39,270 bases of DNA from positions 1 through 39,270 of the forward strand of contig JALOTB010000022.1 in assembly GCA_025458165.1 (NCBI GenBank), in the 5' to 3' direction. This DNA comes from Chromatiaceae bacterium (GTDB lineage Bacteria; Pseudomonadota; Gammaproteobacteria; Chromatiales; Chromatiaceae). Numbering within the stretch: position 1 is the stretch's first letter; each line of letters begins with the position of its first letter. The translations under genes and the position numbers were made by a program. The notes beneath the pieces were generated by a model that worked only from the letters and a program-made list of their open reading frames with translations, did no database searches and was not told the DNA's origin. Positions 1 to 7,666 of this stretch are shown here, piece by piece.

Positions 1-1
1 A

Positions 2-442
2 TCCTGCCACCGGGTGGGTTCGTACTGTAAGTCGAAGATCCTCTCCGCCTGCATCGAGCGGCGCACCGCCTACTGCTGCTTCAACACCCCGCTCGCGCGG
101 ATCCTCAACGAGCAGATCCGCCCCCAGCTCGCCCGCGGCTGGGGCGATCCGGACGACCCGGACTGCCGGGGGCTCGCGGTGACCGATCTGGCGCGGGTCG
201 ACTGGAGCCGGGTGAATCTCGATGAGTGGCTTGCGATCCTGGCCGCGACCGGGCATTTCCCGTCGGCGGCGACGCTGAATCTGGAGGCGCTCACCGGCAC
301 CGGGAGTGCCTTGGACATCGGCGGCACCCGGCCCGAGGCCGCTGGGCGCAGCACCACCCGCTCCGAGGGGCTCGACAGCGATCAGACCCGGCGCGACGCG
401 GAGCTCGAGCTCTGGGGCGGCGCGCTGCCGGCGCTGCCGTGA
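2..442 (+). CDS. traN: TraN-like mating-pair stabilization protein, C-terminal part
   Basis: The reading frame is open from the window edge to the stop at 440-442, so the gene starts upstream and only its last 146 residues or so are visible. The Cys-rich stretch GSYCKSKILSACIERR followed by TAYCCFNTPLARI, then the WGDPDDPDCRGL segment, is the typical C-terminal signature of TraN from F-type type IV secretion systems. TraN is an outer-membrane protein that stabilises mating pairs, and its cysteines form disulfides in the periplasm. The Thr/Arg-rich tail after residue 95 or so is more variable. This is the main evidence that the window lies in a conjugative element. It is followed closely by the S49 peptidase gene, which probably belongs to the same transfer operon. 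Confidence 0.85.
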   Translation, partial: SCHRVGSYCKSKILSACIERRTAYCCFNTPLARILNEQIRPQLARGWGDPDDPDCRGLAVTDLARVDWSRVNLDEWLAILAATGHFPSAATLNLEALTGTGSALDIGGTRPEAAGRSTTRSEGLDSDQTRRDAELELWGGALPALP

Positions 443-450
443 GGGGAGGC

Positions 451-1425
451 GTGGCGAGACTCATGGCCGAGGCGCCCAGTCCCAGCGACGAAACCCCGAG
501 CGACCCCGCGACGCTTGCGGCGCTCACCGGTTTGACCGGCGCCCTGCTCGCCGAGCAGCGCCGCGCCCGGCGCTGGGGGATCTTCTTCAAACTCCTGCTC
601 GCGGCCTATGTCGGGGCGCTGCTCCTGGCCTCGCTCATCACCGCCTGGGACAACCTCTGGGCCGGACACCGCCCCCATGCGGCGCTGGTGCGCATCGAGG
701 GGCCGATCGCGGCCAACGCCCAGGCGAGCGCGGAACGGGTGATCCAGGGCCTACGCCGGGCGCTGGAGAACCCGCAGGTAAAAGCCCTGGTGCTGGAGAT
801 CGACAGCCCCGGCGGGAGCCCGGTGCAGGCGGAGATGATCCACCGGGAGCTCAAGCGCCTGAGAGCCGCCCACCCCGAGACCCGGCTGCTGGCCGTGATC
901 AACGACCTGGGGGCCTCGGCGGCCTACTACGTGGCGGTCGCCGCCGACGCGATCTACGCCAACCGCGCGAGCCTGGTGGGCTCGATCGGCGTGCGCCTGG
1001 AGAGCTTCGGCTTCACCGAGGCGATGGCGCGCTTAGGCATCGAGCGGCGCCTCTACCTCGCCGGGGAGCACAAGGGGGCGCTCGATATGTTCGCCCCGGT
1101 GTCACCGGACGTCACCGAGCAGATCGGAAGGACCCTGGACGAGGTGCACGCGCAGTTCATTGCGGCGGTCAAGGAAGGACGGGGGGGGCGCCTCACGGGC
1201 GGGGAAGCGGTGTTCTCGGGGCTCTGGTGGAGCGGGGAGGAGGCGCTCACCCTCGGGCTCATCGACGGCATCGGGGACCGGCGCCAGGTGCTCGATGAGG
1301 TCTTGGGTCTGGAGCGCGGGCTCGACTACACCGTGCGGCGGGACTGGCTCGACCGGATCGGGCGCGGGGTGGGGGCGGCGTTGAGCCAGGCGTTTGGTAC
1401 GGCGGTCGGAGCGGTGCGGTTCTGA
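451..1425 (+). CDS. S49 family (SppA/SohB-like) signal peptide peptidase
   Basis: This is a membrane-anchored serine protease of the S49 family. From the ATG at 463 the protein has 320 residues: a cytoplasmic N-terminus, one hydrophobic segment at about 40-60 (FFKLLLAAYVGALLLASLI), then the protease domain. The motif DSPGGSP at 114-120 is the family oxyanion-loop signature. Ser152 in NDLGASAAYY and Lys204 in GEHKGALD fit the Ser-Lys catalytic dyad. I chose the GTG at 451 because GAGG at 441-444 gives a ribosome site with 6-nt spacing. The ATG at 463 is an alternative. The gene begins 8 bases after traN and probably shares its transcript. S49 peptidases recur beside F-type transfer genes on such elements, where a role in processing or quality control of transfer proteins is plausible but not shown. 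Confidence 0.88.
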   Translation: MARLMAEAPSPSDETPSDPATLAALTGLTGALLAEQRRARRWGIFFKLLLAAYVGALLLASLITAWDNLWAGHRPHAALVRIEGPIAANAQASAERVIQGLRRALENPQVKALVLEIDSPGGSPVQAEMIHRELKRLRAAHPETRLLAVINDLGASAAYYVAVAADAIYANRASLVGSIGVRLESFGFTEAMARLGIERRLYLAGEHKGALDMFAPVSPDVTEQIGRTLDEVHAQFIAAVKEGRGGRLTGGEAVFSGLWWSGEEALTLGLIDGIGDRRQVLDEVLGLERGLDYTVRRDWLDRIGRGVGAALSQAFGTAVGAVRF

Positions 1426-1480
1426 CGGCCCCTTCGCGGGCCGGCGTGTGCTGCGAGATCCGACCCCTCGGCCCTGAGCC

Positions 1481-1924
1481 TCAAAGCTCTTCCCAGAGTG
1501 CCCGCGCCTCCTCGATCCAAGCGAGGAAGGCGGCCTCGGTCATCTCGTACCAGGGCCGGCGCGTGACCCAGAACCCCTGCTCCTCGAGCTGGCGCACCAC
1601 GCGCGGCACCTGGACCTGGTTGGTCGATTGCACCAGGATCGGGATGTCGGGGGAGAAGTGCGCGATGAGCGCAAGGGCCACGTCCGAGCCCGAGAGGGCC
1701 GCGTCGTCCGCCGTCATGGCGCGCTGCCCGAGGTCGTGGTCGAGCATCACGCCGCCGTACACGTGCCCTGCATCACGCCGGATGAGCCCGAGCGCTCCGC
1801 CCGCCGACTGCGCCCATACCACCCGCGCCCAAGGCGGGAGCCAGGTGCGGACGCTCTGCACGCGCTCGATGTCGTCCTCGATCAGGAGGATGCGGAAGAA
1901 CCGGGGTGGTGGGTTGGCCGGCAT
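1481..1924 (-). CDS. Cyclic-phosphate-type receiver-like domain protein
   Basis: A 147-residue single-domain protein with the fold pattern of a response-regulator receiver: ILLIEDD at 12-18 ends strand 1 with the acidic pair Asp17/Asp18, and GVMLDHDLG at 58-66 places Asp62 where the phosphorylated aspartate normally lies. The LDHDL form is typical of the cyclic-phosphate processing receiver-like family rather than classical two-component receivers. There is no output domain and no kinase nearby. It runs opposite to its neighbours and its upstream side faces the repeat-bearing intergenic region at 1948-2013. Its function is unknown. It looks like an accessory gene of the element. Confidence 0.7.
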   Translation of the reverse strand: MPANPPPRFFRILLIEDDIERVQSVRTWLPPWARVVWAQSAGGALGLIRRDAGHVYGGVMLDHDLGQRAMTADDAALSGSDVALALIAHFSPDIPILVQSTNQVQVPRVVRQLEEQGFWVTRRPWYEMTEAAFLAWIEEARALWEEL

Positions 1925-1947
1925 GGCGTGATAGCGTGACGATCAGG

Positions 1948-2013
1948 GGGTCAGCTTACCCTGGGGGTTGGTCTGCAAGGCGCAGTGGGACCGATCGAAT
2001 TTTCGACCGATCC
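1948..2013 (+). repeat. Diverged direct repeat, left copy
   Basis: This 66-bp stretch matches 2812-2877 at about 74 percent in an ungapped alignment of equal length. Both start GGGTCAGCTTA, both contain CGCAG and ACCGATCG in the second half, and both end GATCC. Downstream, both copies are followed at different distances by ATGCTCGCC (2082 and 2887). The copies lie on either side of the histidine phosphatase gene. Confidence 0.6.
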
Positions 2014-2118
2014 CCCCTCGGCCGATTGGCCGCGGCTCGATAGCGGCTGACGGTGTTTGGTGGCAGGGCTGCCGGCTCAGTATGCTCGCCGGGAGTCGGC
2101 AACGATCGAGATCCATCG

Positions 2119-2733
2119 ATGACGTCCCAAAACCAGCGACTAACGGCCAGCCAACGCCTCAGACACGGATTGGCGTGGCTCTGGGCGCTGCTCACCCTGA
2201 TCGGCCCCACGCTTGGGGCGTCGACCGGCCAGGAGGTGCTCGTTGAGCGCCTGCAGGCTGGAGGCGTCATCCTGATGGTCCGCCACGCGCAGGCGCCCGG
2301 GTTCGGCGACCCCCCCAACTTTCGCGTTGACGACTGCGCGACCCAGCGCAATCTGGATGAGGTCGGGCGCGCGCAGGCGCGGGCCATGGGCGACTGGCTG
2401 CGGGCGCGCGGCATTGCGACCTCCCGCGTGTACTCCAGCCAGTGGTGCCGTTGCCTCGAGACCGCCCGGCTGATGGACCTGGGCGCGGTGACGCCGCTCC
2501 CAGCGCTGAACAGCTTCTTCGAGCGGCCGCAGGATCGCGAGACGAACCTCGCGGCGCTGCGGACTTTCCTGGCCGAGCCCCCGCCGCCCGGTGAGCTGCT
2601 GGTGCTGGTCACCCACCAGGTGACGATCACGGCCGTCAGCGGCACGTCGGTGGCGTCCGGAGAGGGTGTCCTGCTGGCCCCCGAAGAGGATGGCGCCCTT
2701 CGGATGCTGGGGCAGATCGCCTTCGGTGATTGA
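2119..2733 (+). CDS. Secreted histidine phosphatase family protein
   Basis: A 204-residue protein of the histidine phosphatase (phosphoglycerate mutase-like) superfamily. The phosphate pocket shows Arg55-His56 in MVRHAQAP (an RHA variant of RHG), Arg111 in SSQWCRCLETA, and the second catalytic His166 in VTHQVTI. The ATG at 2119 gives an N-terminus with basic residues followed by a hydrophobic segment at about 18-33 ending in LGAS, consistent with a signal peptide and periplasmic action. The in-frame upstream extension to 2053 would bury this signal and is unlikely. The substrate is unknown. Several of these short periplasmic members are annotated only as phosphatase-like. The gene is bracketed by two diverged 66-bp direct repeats. 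Confidence 0.8.
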   Translation: MTSQNQRLTASQRLRHGLAWLWALLTLIGPTLGASTGQEVLVERLQAGGVILMVRHAQAPGFGDPPNFRVDDCATQRNLDEVGRAQARAMGDWLRARGIATSRVYSSQWCRCLETARLMDLGAVTPLPALNSFFERPQDRETNLAALRTFLAEPPPPGELLVLVTHQVTITAVSGTSVASGEGVLLAPEEDGALRMLGQIAFGD

Positions 2734-2886
2734 CCAACAGCCGGCATCCGGGAACTCATCCGCGCGCGCATCCATGCCGACCACCACGAGGCCGCCGCCC
2801 TGTACTGAGAAGGGTCAGCTTAACCGGCGGGATTGGTGGCAATTCGCAGGCGAACCGATCGTATCTCCGACTGATCCGTGACCGGC
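2734..2886. other. Gene-free stretch containing the right repeat copy
   Basis: Between the phosphatase stop and the decayed frames starting near 2887 there is no intact gene. In frame after the phosphatase stop there are 24 further open codons to 2808 (PTAGIRELIRARI and so on), too few to assign. The rest is the repeat copy at 2812-2877. Confidence 0.5.
2812..2877 (+). repeat. Diverged direct repeat, right copy
   Basis: Counterpart of 1948-2013, in the same orientation and of equal length, matching in about 49 of 66 positions. It is followed after 9 bases by ATGCTCGCC, the apparent original start of the decayed gene at 2887. The unit therefore looks like a duplicated gene leader, although an unrecognised mobile-element end is possible. 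Confidence 0.6.
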
Positions 2887-3558
2887 ATGCTCGCCTTCGG
2901 AGTGGCGCGGGCGGGGTGAGCGTCACAGTCCCGCTCGCGGCGGTCCTTTTGGACAGCGGCATGGCGCGCGCCGACTGTCCGGTCCCGAGCGCTTGGAGGA
3001 GGCCCTCGCGCTGCTCACCGCCGCCACCCCACCCTCGGCGCCGAGCGCGCCCTCTGCGAGGAGCAGACCCGCGAGCGTCCCTGGAAGACCGTGGTCACCC
3101 TAGGCTACTCGGTGACGGACACCTTCGTATCCGGCGCCCCGGGGCCGAACGCCGCGATCCGAGTGCGCATCCCGCTGTGGGACCCCCGCAACGACCTCAA
3201 GAGCGCCCAGGCCCGTGCCGCCTGGCGGCGCGCGGAGGACGCCACCCGTACTGCGTTGCTCACTGATCTTCAGTCGCTGTGCGAGCAGACCGGCGAGGTG
3301 CACGCCCTCGACCCCCGGCGCGCCCTCCACCGCGACCGCCTCGCCTACCGCCAGGAGCAGGTCGACCAGAGCCTCGCCGAGGCGGACGCGCTCTGGGCCG
3401 AGACCGAGGCCGCCCAGTGCGCCAAGCACGAGTGGCAGCGGGCGGCAGCCAAGTTTGCGGCGCAGCGGCTCACGCTTGCGAGGAGGTATGCTACGGAGGG
3501 ATGCGCGCTAGGTCGAACGACCAGTCTCCCCAGACGCGTCGGTAACGCGTTGAGTTGA
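2887..3558 (+). pseudogene. Decayed outer-membrane-efflux-like protein gene
   Basis: Protein-like segments follow one another in different frames, which points to a broken gene. VPLAAVLLDSGMARA (near 2925-2970) resembles the end of a signal sequence, and ERLEEALALLTAAT (2987-3028) is in a second frame. From about 3035 a third frame reads TLGAERALCEEQ, KTVVTLGYSVTDT and IRVRIPLWDPRNDLKSAQ, then a long helical region rich in Ala, Glu and Arg up to LARRYA near 3490. The last part has an open frame with a GTG start at 3091. IPLWDPRN followed by long heptad-rich helices recalls TolC-type proteins, but the match is weak. The final 20 or so residues before the stop lose the pattern, so the original C-terminus was probably lost where the lower-GC phospholipase-like gene begins. 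An intact 155-residue protein from 3091 is the alternative. Confidence 0.45.
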
Positions 3559-3621
3559 CGTTCATCTGATGTGCTCCGAACCGACGTGAGCCTATTCCAC
3601 CAGTTAGATTGTGGGACGGCT

Positions 3622-4320
3622 ATGGAACCGGAAGTCTTGCTTGCGCAATTACGGGCATTGCTGGAACGTATGCCTGACTTTGAGCAGTATTCGCCGTTTT
3701 CCCGCGAACACGCGCTTTGGCTCGGCCAGGCGCATGCGCTCGTCGATCGTTGGGATAAAGTCCAAGCGATAATGCTTCAAGTCGCTGCGGACACCTTGCC
3801 CATGGAGCTAATGAGGGCCAGTAACGTCGCGACGATCTCTGGGGTCTTGCACCGCGCCATCGCGGATCTTGAGCTAAAAGTCCCAGGAAAAGGGAAGGTC
3901 GCCTTCGCTGCTGGCGAGGTTTACGAGTTTTTTCAAGAACTCAATAAAGTGATTGCGTCGTCCGAAAAATCCATTTTTATCGTTGATCCTTATTTGGATG
4001 CAACCGTATTTGATTACTATCTCAACTCGAGGGGGACGGGCGTTACCGTGCGCCTGCTGCTGAGCAAGAACTCAGAAAACGTTAAGGCGGCAGCAGAGAA
4101 GTATGCCCAGCAGTACGCGACTGTTCTTGAAGTCAGGAAGAGCAACAAGATTCACGATCGGGTGATATTTCTTGACGGCTATGTGTGCTGGATCGTAGGG
4201 CAGTCACTGAAAGATGCTGCGAAAGCGAAACCAACCTATTTAGCCCCGCTCGCCCCGGATGTGGTCGCAACTAAGCTCGAACACTACGAAAGCATTTGGG
4301 CGAACGCCCAGGCAATTTAA
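3622..4320 (+). CDS. Phospholipase D-like protein (possible nuclease)
   Basis: A 232-residue protein with one phospholipase D-like active-site motif: His178-Asp-Arg180 with Asp185 in KIHDRVIFLDG, which is HxKx4D with Lys replaced by Arg, followed by WIVGQSLKDAAKAKPTYL. SIFIVDPYLD at 117-126 is the strand usual in this superfamily. The first 90 residues are helical and unrecognised. Such single-motif proteins normally dimerise to build the site. The ATG at 3622 is preferred over an in-frame GTG at 3571. The gene is visibly poorer in GC than its neighbours, so it was probably acquired separately. DpdK of known Dpd systems is also phospholipase D-like, but this gene lies outside the island with three other genes between, so I do not call it DpdK. 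Confidence 0.7.
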   Translation: MEPEVLLAQLRALLERMPDFEQYSPFSREHALWLGQAHALVDRWDKVQAIMLQVAADTLPMELMRASNVATISGVLHRAIADLELKVPGKGKVAFAAGEVYEFFQELNKVIASSEKSIFIVDPYLDATVFDYYLNSRGTGVTVRLLLSKNSENVKAAAEKYAQQYATVLEVRKSNKIHDRVIFLDGYVCWIVGQSLKDAAKAKPTYLAPLAPDVVATKLEHYESIWANAQAI

Positions 4321-4551
4321 GGGAACCTCGAAAATTCAAGGTGCCTTTGTTGACCACCGACTCGTCGAAGGCTGGCGCGGGCGCAGGCTGCGCGAGGTGG
4401 ACCTCGCCGTGCAGGTGCGCCATCCTCCGGGCCGGACCCCGCCGGCGCCCCCGGCGCTGTCGGAGGCCTCCGCCGGGCTGCATCCGCTGCTCAGGCGGTG
4501 GGTGGAGCGGGCGCGCTGAGCCTTGGCCGCTTTGGGCGGGGGGAGGACCTC

Positions 4552-4803
4552 ATGAATGACCTTGTCCGCCTGGTTCGCCGGATCGCGCGGGGCGCCGGGT
4601 ATCCGCGCTGCCCGCGCTGCGGCTCCGAACGCCTCGCGCTGCTCTTTCCGCCCGACATCGAGCGCACCGACGAGGTCGTCGAGGCCCTGCGCGGCGGGTG
4701 GATCCTGATCCCGGACGGTCTGCCGCCGGAGCCCAGCCCCGCCTGGCAGTGCGCCGAGTGCGGTCAGTACGTCTACGCTGACGGTTCGCACCGAGCCCCT
4801 TAG
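4552..4803 (+). CDS. Small zinc-ribbon protein
   Basis: An 83-residue protein with two CxxC pairs: Cys20/Cys23 in YPRCPRCGSE and Cys67/Cys70 in WQCAECGQYVY. This is the ligand set of a zinc ribbon. A clear ribosome site, GGGAGG, begins at 4541 in front of the ATG. GC content is back to the high backbone value. Function unknown. It probably belongs to the conjugative element, and it ends 21 bases before the thermonuclease gene, which suggests one transcript. Confidence 0.65.
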   Translation: MNDLVRLVRRIARGAGYPRCPRCGSERLALLFPPDIERTDEVVEALRGGWILIPDGLPPEPSPAWQCAECGQYVYADGSHRAP

Positions 4804-4824
4804 GCCGCCCTCCGCCAACGCCCG

Positions 4825-5367
4825 ATGCGCCTGCCACGCCTGTTCCGCGGCAACCACCACCGGCTCACGCTCTTCTGGGCACTCGCCCTAGGAGGGCTCA
4901 TGCTCCCGTGGCTCTCGAGCTGCGAGGTGCCGGTCATGCCCGGCAGCGAAGCCGCGCGCGCCTGCATGGTCAACTCCATCCACGACGGCGACAGCCTGCG
5001 CGTGACCTGCGACGGCGAGCACCTCAAGGTGCGCCTGTACTGCATTGACGCGCCTGAGCTCGCCCAGCGTCCCTGGGGCCGGGAGTCGCGCGACCACCTG
5101 CGCCGCATCACCCCCACGCAGGTCCTCCTCGTTCCCAAGGACAAGGACCGCTACGGCCGCACCGTGGGCGAGGTCCTCACCGCCGACGGCACCCGCGCGA
5201 GCATCAACCTGCGCATGGTCGCCGACGGCCGGGCGGCGGTGTATCCCAAGTACTGCAACGAGCGGCGCTTCGACCGCGCCGAGCAGCGCGCCCGGGAGGA
5301 GCGGGCGGGGGTGTGGGCGAAGGCCGGGGCGCAGCAGGAGCCGTGGGCGCACCGTTCCGACGGATAA
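4825..5367 (+). CDS. Lipoprotein staphylococcal-nuclease-like thermonuclease
   Basis: A 180-residue protein with the SNase fold: SIHDGDSLRV at 51-60 (calcium-binding Asp), VRLYCIDAPE at 69-78 with Arg70, Asp75 and Glu78, DRYGRTVGEV at 108-117 with Arg112, then INLRMVADGRAAVY. These match the catalytic Arg35, Asp40, Glu43 and Arg87 of staphylococcal nuclease. The N-terminus has basic residues, a hydrophobic stretch at about 15-31 and a lipobox LSSC with Cys33, so the mature enzyme should be tethered to a membrane outside the cytoplasm. Extracytoplasmic nucleases of this type are common cargo or accessory genes on conjugative elements. Confidence 0.85.
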   Translation: MRLPRLFRGNHHRLTLFWALALGGLMLPWLSSCEVPVMPGSEAARACMVNSIHDGDSLRVTCDGEHLKVRLYCIDAPELAQRPWGRESRDHLRRITPTQVLLVPKDKDRYGRTVGEVLTADGTRASINLRMVADGRAAVYPKYCNERRFDRAEQRAREERAGVWAKAGAQQEPWAHRSDG

Positions 5368-5541
5368 ATCTCCCAGGCTCAACAGCCGCTTCCGTGCGGC
5401 TCATGTCACTGAGTGCCTCAGCGGCGATTCAAGAGAGGGTCGTCGCGTCTCGACGCCTCCGGCCGTTGCCCAAAGACGTGTGGCAAGAGATCCCGGGGCT
5501 CGCGCGGAGTAGCACCTTGCCCGGCGCGCGTTTCCTCGTCG

Positions 5542-5569
5542 TTGACTTCTGGCGACGGCTTGCTACAGT
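5542..5569 (+). promoter_or_regulatory. Candidate sigma-70 promoter of the preQ0 operon
   Basis: TTGACT at 5542-5547, a 16-base spacer and TACAGT at 5564-5569. TG at 5561-5562 gives an extended minus-10 element (TGCTACAGT). Transcription would start near 5576, about 43 bases before the helix-turn-helix gene. It lies in the 251-bp gap that separates the backbone-like thermonuclease gene from the island. Confidence 0.5.
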
Positions 5570-5618
5570 TGGTCACATCTCGCAACCCGCGGTAATTCGG
5601 TGTTACGTCGGACGGTTG

Positions 5619-5864
5619 ATGGCCATAGAAATAAACGGGTTAACCTACTTGCTGTTGTCTGAGGTCGCCGATCAGGTCAACGTGACACGCCAGACACTCT
5701 GGCGCTGGCGGCAAGACGGCAGGGTCCCCCTCGGGCACAAATTTCGCGGGCGTCATGTGATCTACACGCCGGCCGAGGTGGCCGCAATCCGGGACTACGC
5801 GAACCGGATCGATCCCATCGAGCCGTCGCCGTCACTGCAACGGGACCTCTTCGGCAAACAGTGA
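5619..5864 (+). CDS. Small helix-turn-helix protein, probable island regulator
   Basis: An 81-residue protein beginning MAIEINGLTYLLLSEVADQ. Residues 12-35 (LLSEVADQVNVTRQTLWRWRQ) read as a MerR/excisionase-type helix-turn-helix, followed by a short strand-turn region (GRVPLGHKFRGRHVIYT) that fits a wing, then a helix AEVAAIRDYA. The ATG at 5619 fits the domain start. The longer open frame upstream to 5313 overlaps the thermonuclease gene and does not look like protein. It is the first gene after the candidate promoter and ends 9 bases before queC, so it should be co-transcribed and may control the operon. A direct DNA-binding role is inferred from the fold only. Confidence 0.65.
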   Translation: MAIEINGLTYLLLSEVADQVNVTRQTLWRWRQDGRVPLGHKFRGRHVIYTPAEVAAIRDYANRIDPIEPSPSLQRDLFGKQ

Positions 5865-5873
5865 GGTAGGCCA

Positions 5874-6575
5874 GTGAAGAAAGCGGTGGTCCTCTTGAGC
5901 GGCGGGCTGGATTCCACCACCGCCTTGGCCATCGCCAAGGCGGAAGGCTTCGAGCCCTATGCCCTCTCGTTCCGCTATGGTCAGCGCCACAGCGTCGAGC
6001 TCGCATCCGCGACGCGTGTCGGAGCAGCCATGGGAGTGGCCGAGCACGTCATCGCCGAGATTGACTTGCGACGCTTCGGAGGATCCGCGCTGACCAGCGA
6101 CATGGCGGTTCCCAAGGACCGTGGAATCGACGAGATGGGAGCGGGGATTCCCGTCACTTATGTCCCCGCGCGTAACACCGTCCTTCTCTCGTTCGCGCTC
6201 GCCTGGGCCGAGGTGCTCGGCGCAAACGACATCTTCATCGGCGTCAACGCCCTCGACTACTCGGGCTACCCGGACTGCCGGCCCGAGTACATCGCCGCCT
6301 ACGAGCAGATGGCCAACCTCGCGACGAAGGCCGGGGTGGAAGGTCGCCAGCGGCTGAAGATGCACACCCCGCTGATCCACCTCACCAAGGCCGAGATCAT
6401 CCGCAAGGGCACCGATCTCGGTGTCGACTATGCGATGACCAGCAGTTGCTACGATCCGGGCGCCGACGGCCGCCCGTGCGGTCGGTGCGACTCGTGCCGA
6501 CTGCGGGCGAAAGGATTCGCCGAGGCCGGGTTGCCAGATCCCTTGCTCACCAAGTTCGAGGGGGTGGCACCATGA
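5874..6575 (+). CDS. queC: QueC, 7-cyano-7-deazaguanine (preQ0) synthase
   Basis: QueC converts 7-carboxy-7-deazaguanine, ammonia and ATP into preQ0. The 233-residue length is usual. The PP-loop ATP motif SGGLDSTT is at 9-16, the VPARNTVLL segment at 97-105 is typical, and the zinc site Cys192, Cys202, Cys205 and Cys208 lies in [17 protein letters not shown]. The start is GTG at 5874 with GAGG at 5863. The stop overlaps the next start (ATGA at 6572-6575). In this setting it supplies the base that DpdA inserts into DNA. With queD, queE and folE2 beside it, the island makes its own preQ0 and does not depend on the host queuosine pathway. Confidence 0.96.
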   Translation: MKKAVVLLSGGLDSTTALAIAKAEGFEPYALSFRYGQRHSVELASATRVGAAMGVAEHVIAEIDLRRFGGSALTSDMAVPKDRGIDEMGAGIPVTYVPARNTVLLSFALAWAEVLGANDIFIGVNALDYSGYPDCRPEYIAAYEQMANLATKAGVEGRQRLKMHTPLIHLTKAEIIRKGTDLGVDYAMTSSCYDPGADGRPCGRCDSCRLRAKGFAEAGLPDPLLTKFEGVAP

Positions 6576-7666
6576 CCGAACGAGTGCTCTATGTCGCTGC
6601 CGCCCCGTTTGAGGCGGCCCGGCGCGTGTCGATCCTCCCGTCGGAGCACCCCTCGCGGCGCTTGCATGGGCACAGCTTCCTCGCTAGGGTGCGCGCCGAG
6701 CTGCCGCCGGGCTGGTCACCCTTCCCCGGCGGAGAGACGGGGGCGCTCAAGGCCGCACTCGCTCGGTGCGTCGCGGCCCTCGATTACCGAGATCTCAACG
6801 AGCATCTGCCAATCCCGACCGATGAGAACCTCGCCCGCTGGGTGCGCGCCTGTCTGGACGTGCCGGGCATTGAGTCGGTTGGCATCCAAAGCACCCGCGA
6901 CCAAGGCGCCGATCTCGACGGGGCCGAGCGCGTCCACGTGTGGCGCCGCTTCCGCTTCGAGGCGGCCCACCGGTTGCCCAACGTGCCGGAGGGCCACAAG
7001 TGCGGGCGCATGCACGGGCATGGGTTTGAGGTGATCCTCCACGCCGTCCAAGACCTCGGCGCGGGGGATATGGGCGTCGACTTCGATCACCTCGGCGAAG
7101 TCTGGGCGCCGCTCAGCGAAGCCCTGGATTACGCCTGTCTGAACGATCTGCCGGGGCTTGAGAACCCGACCAGCGAGATGCTCGCGGCCTGGCTCTGGCG
7201 GCGACTCAAGCCGGTCCTACCGCCGCTCTCCTGGGTCACCGTCTACGAGACGGCGACCGCCGGTTGCCATTACGACGGGCAGCACTACCGCATCTGGAAG
7301 GAGCAACGCTTCGAGAGCGCCGTGCAATTGGTGCGAGCGCCCGACGGTGACCGCAGGCGCCGCCTGCACGGTCACAGCTATCTGCTGCGCCTGCACCTCA
7401 CCGCGCCCCTGGACGACGTGATGGGTTGGACGGTCGACTACGGCGACGTCAAGGAGCTCTTCAAGCCGGTGTACAAGCAGCTCGACCACCACCTACTCAA
7501 CGAGCTGCCCCGCCTCAGTAGCACCGATGCAGCCAGCCTGGCCCTGTGGATGCGCGAGGAGGTGGCGGCCCAGCTCCCACCGCTCGACCGCGTTGACCTG
7601 CACGAGACTCCCGGCTGTGGCGCCGTTCTCTGCTGGGGCGAGTTCGGCCCCGCGCTTCCGTCATGA
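6572..7666 (+). CDS. queD: QueD-like protein with three tandem 6-carboxytetrahydropterin synthase-type domains
   Basis: At 364 residues this is about three times the usual QueD length (near 120). Three T-fold units are visible: about 1-125 with LHGHS at 31-35, about 126-240 with FEAAH (His133), Cys144, MHGHG (His148, His150) and VYET (Glu226), and about 245-355 with LHGHS at 265-269 and HET (Glu345). Only the middle unit has the full set of zinc histidines plus the catalytic Cys, so it is the likely active 6-carboxy-5,6,7,8-tetrahydropterin synthase. The N-terminal unit has FEAAR and the C-terminal FESAV where the first zinc histidine should be, so both look degenerate. It is coupled to queC by an ATGA overlap and to queE by another. 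Confidence 0.9.
   Translation: MTERVLYVAAAPFEAARRVSILPSEHPSRRLHGHSFLARVRAELPPGWSPFPGGETGALKAALARCVAALDYRDLNEHLPIPTDENLARWVRACLDVPGIESVGIQSTRDQGADLDGAERVHVWRRFRFEAAHRLPNVPEGHKCGRMHGHGFEVILHAVQDLGAGDMGVDFDHLGEVWAPLSEALDYACLNDLPGLENPTSEMLAAWLWRRLKPVLPPLSWVTVYETATAGCHYDGQHYRIWKEQRFESAVQLVRAPDGDRRRRLHGHSYLLRLHLTAPLDDVMGWTVDYGDVKELFKPVYKQLDHHLLNELPRLSSTDAASLALWMREEVAAQLPPLDRVDLHETPGCGAVLCWGEFGPALPS

Noticed and set aside
4325..4342. Imperfect hairpin after the phospholipase D-like gene
   Set aside because: One mismatch, a four-base loop and no T run, so it is not convincing as a terminator. Its TCGAAAATTC core also occurs inverted near 1996-2005, which may be chance.
5313..5618. Upstream extension of the small helix-turn-helix gene
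   Set aside because: It overlaps the thermonuclease gene and includes the candidate promoter. The domain starts at the ATG at 5619.
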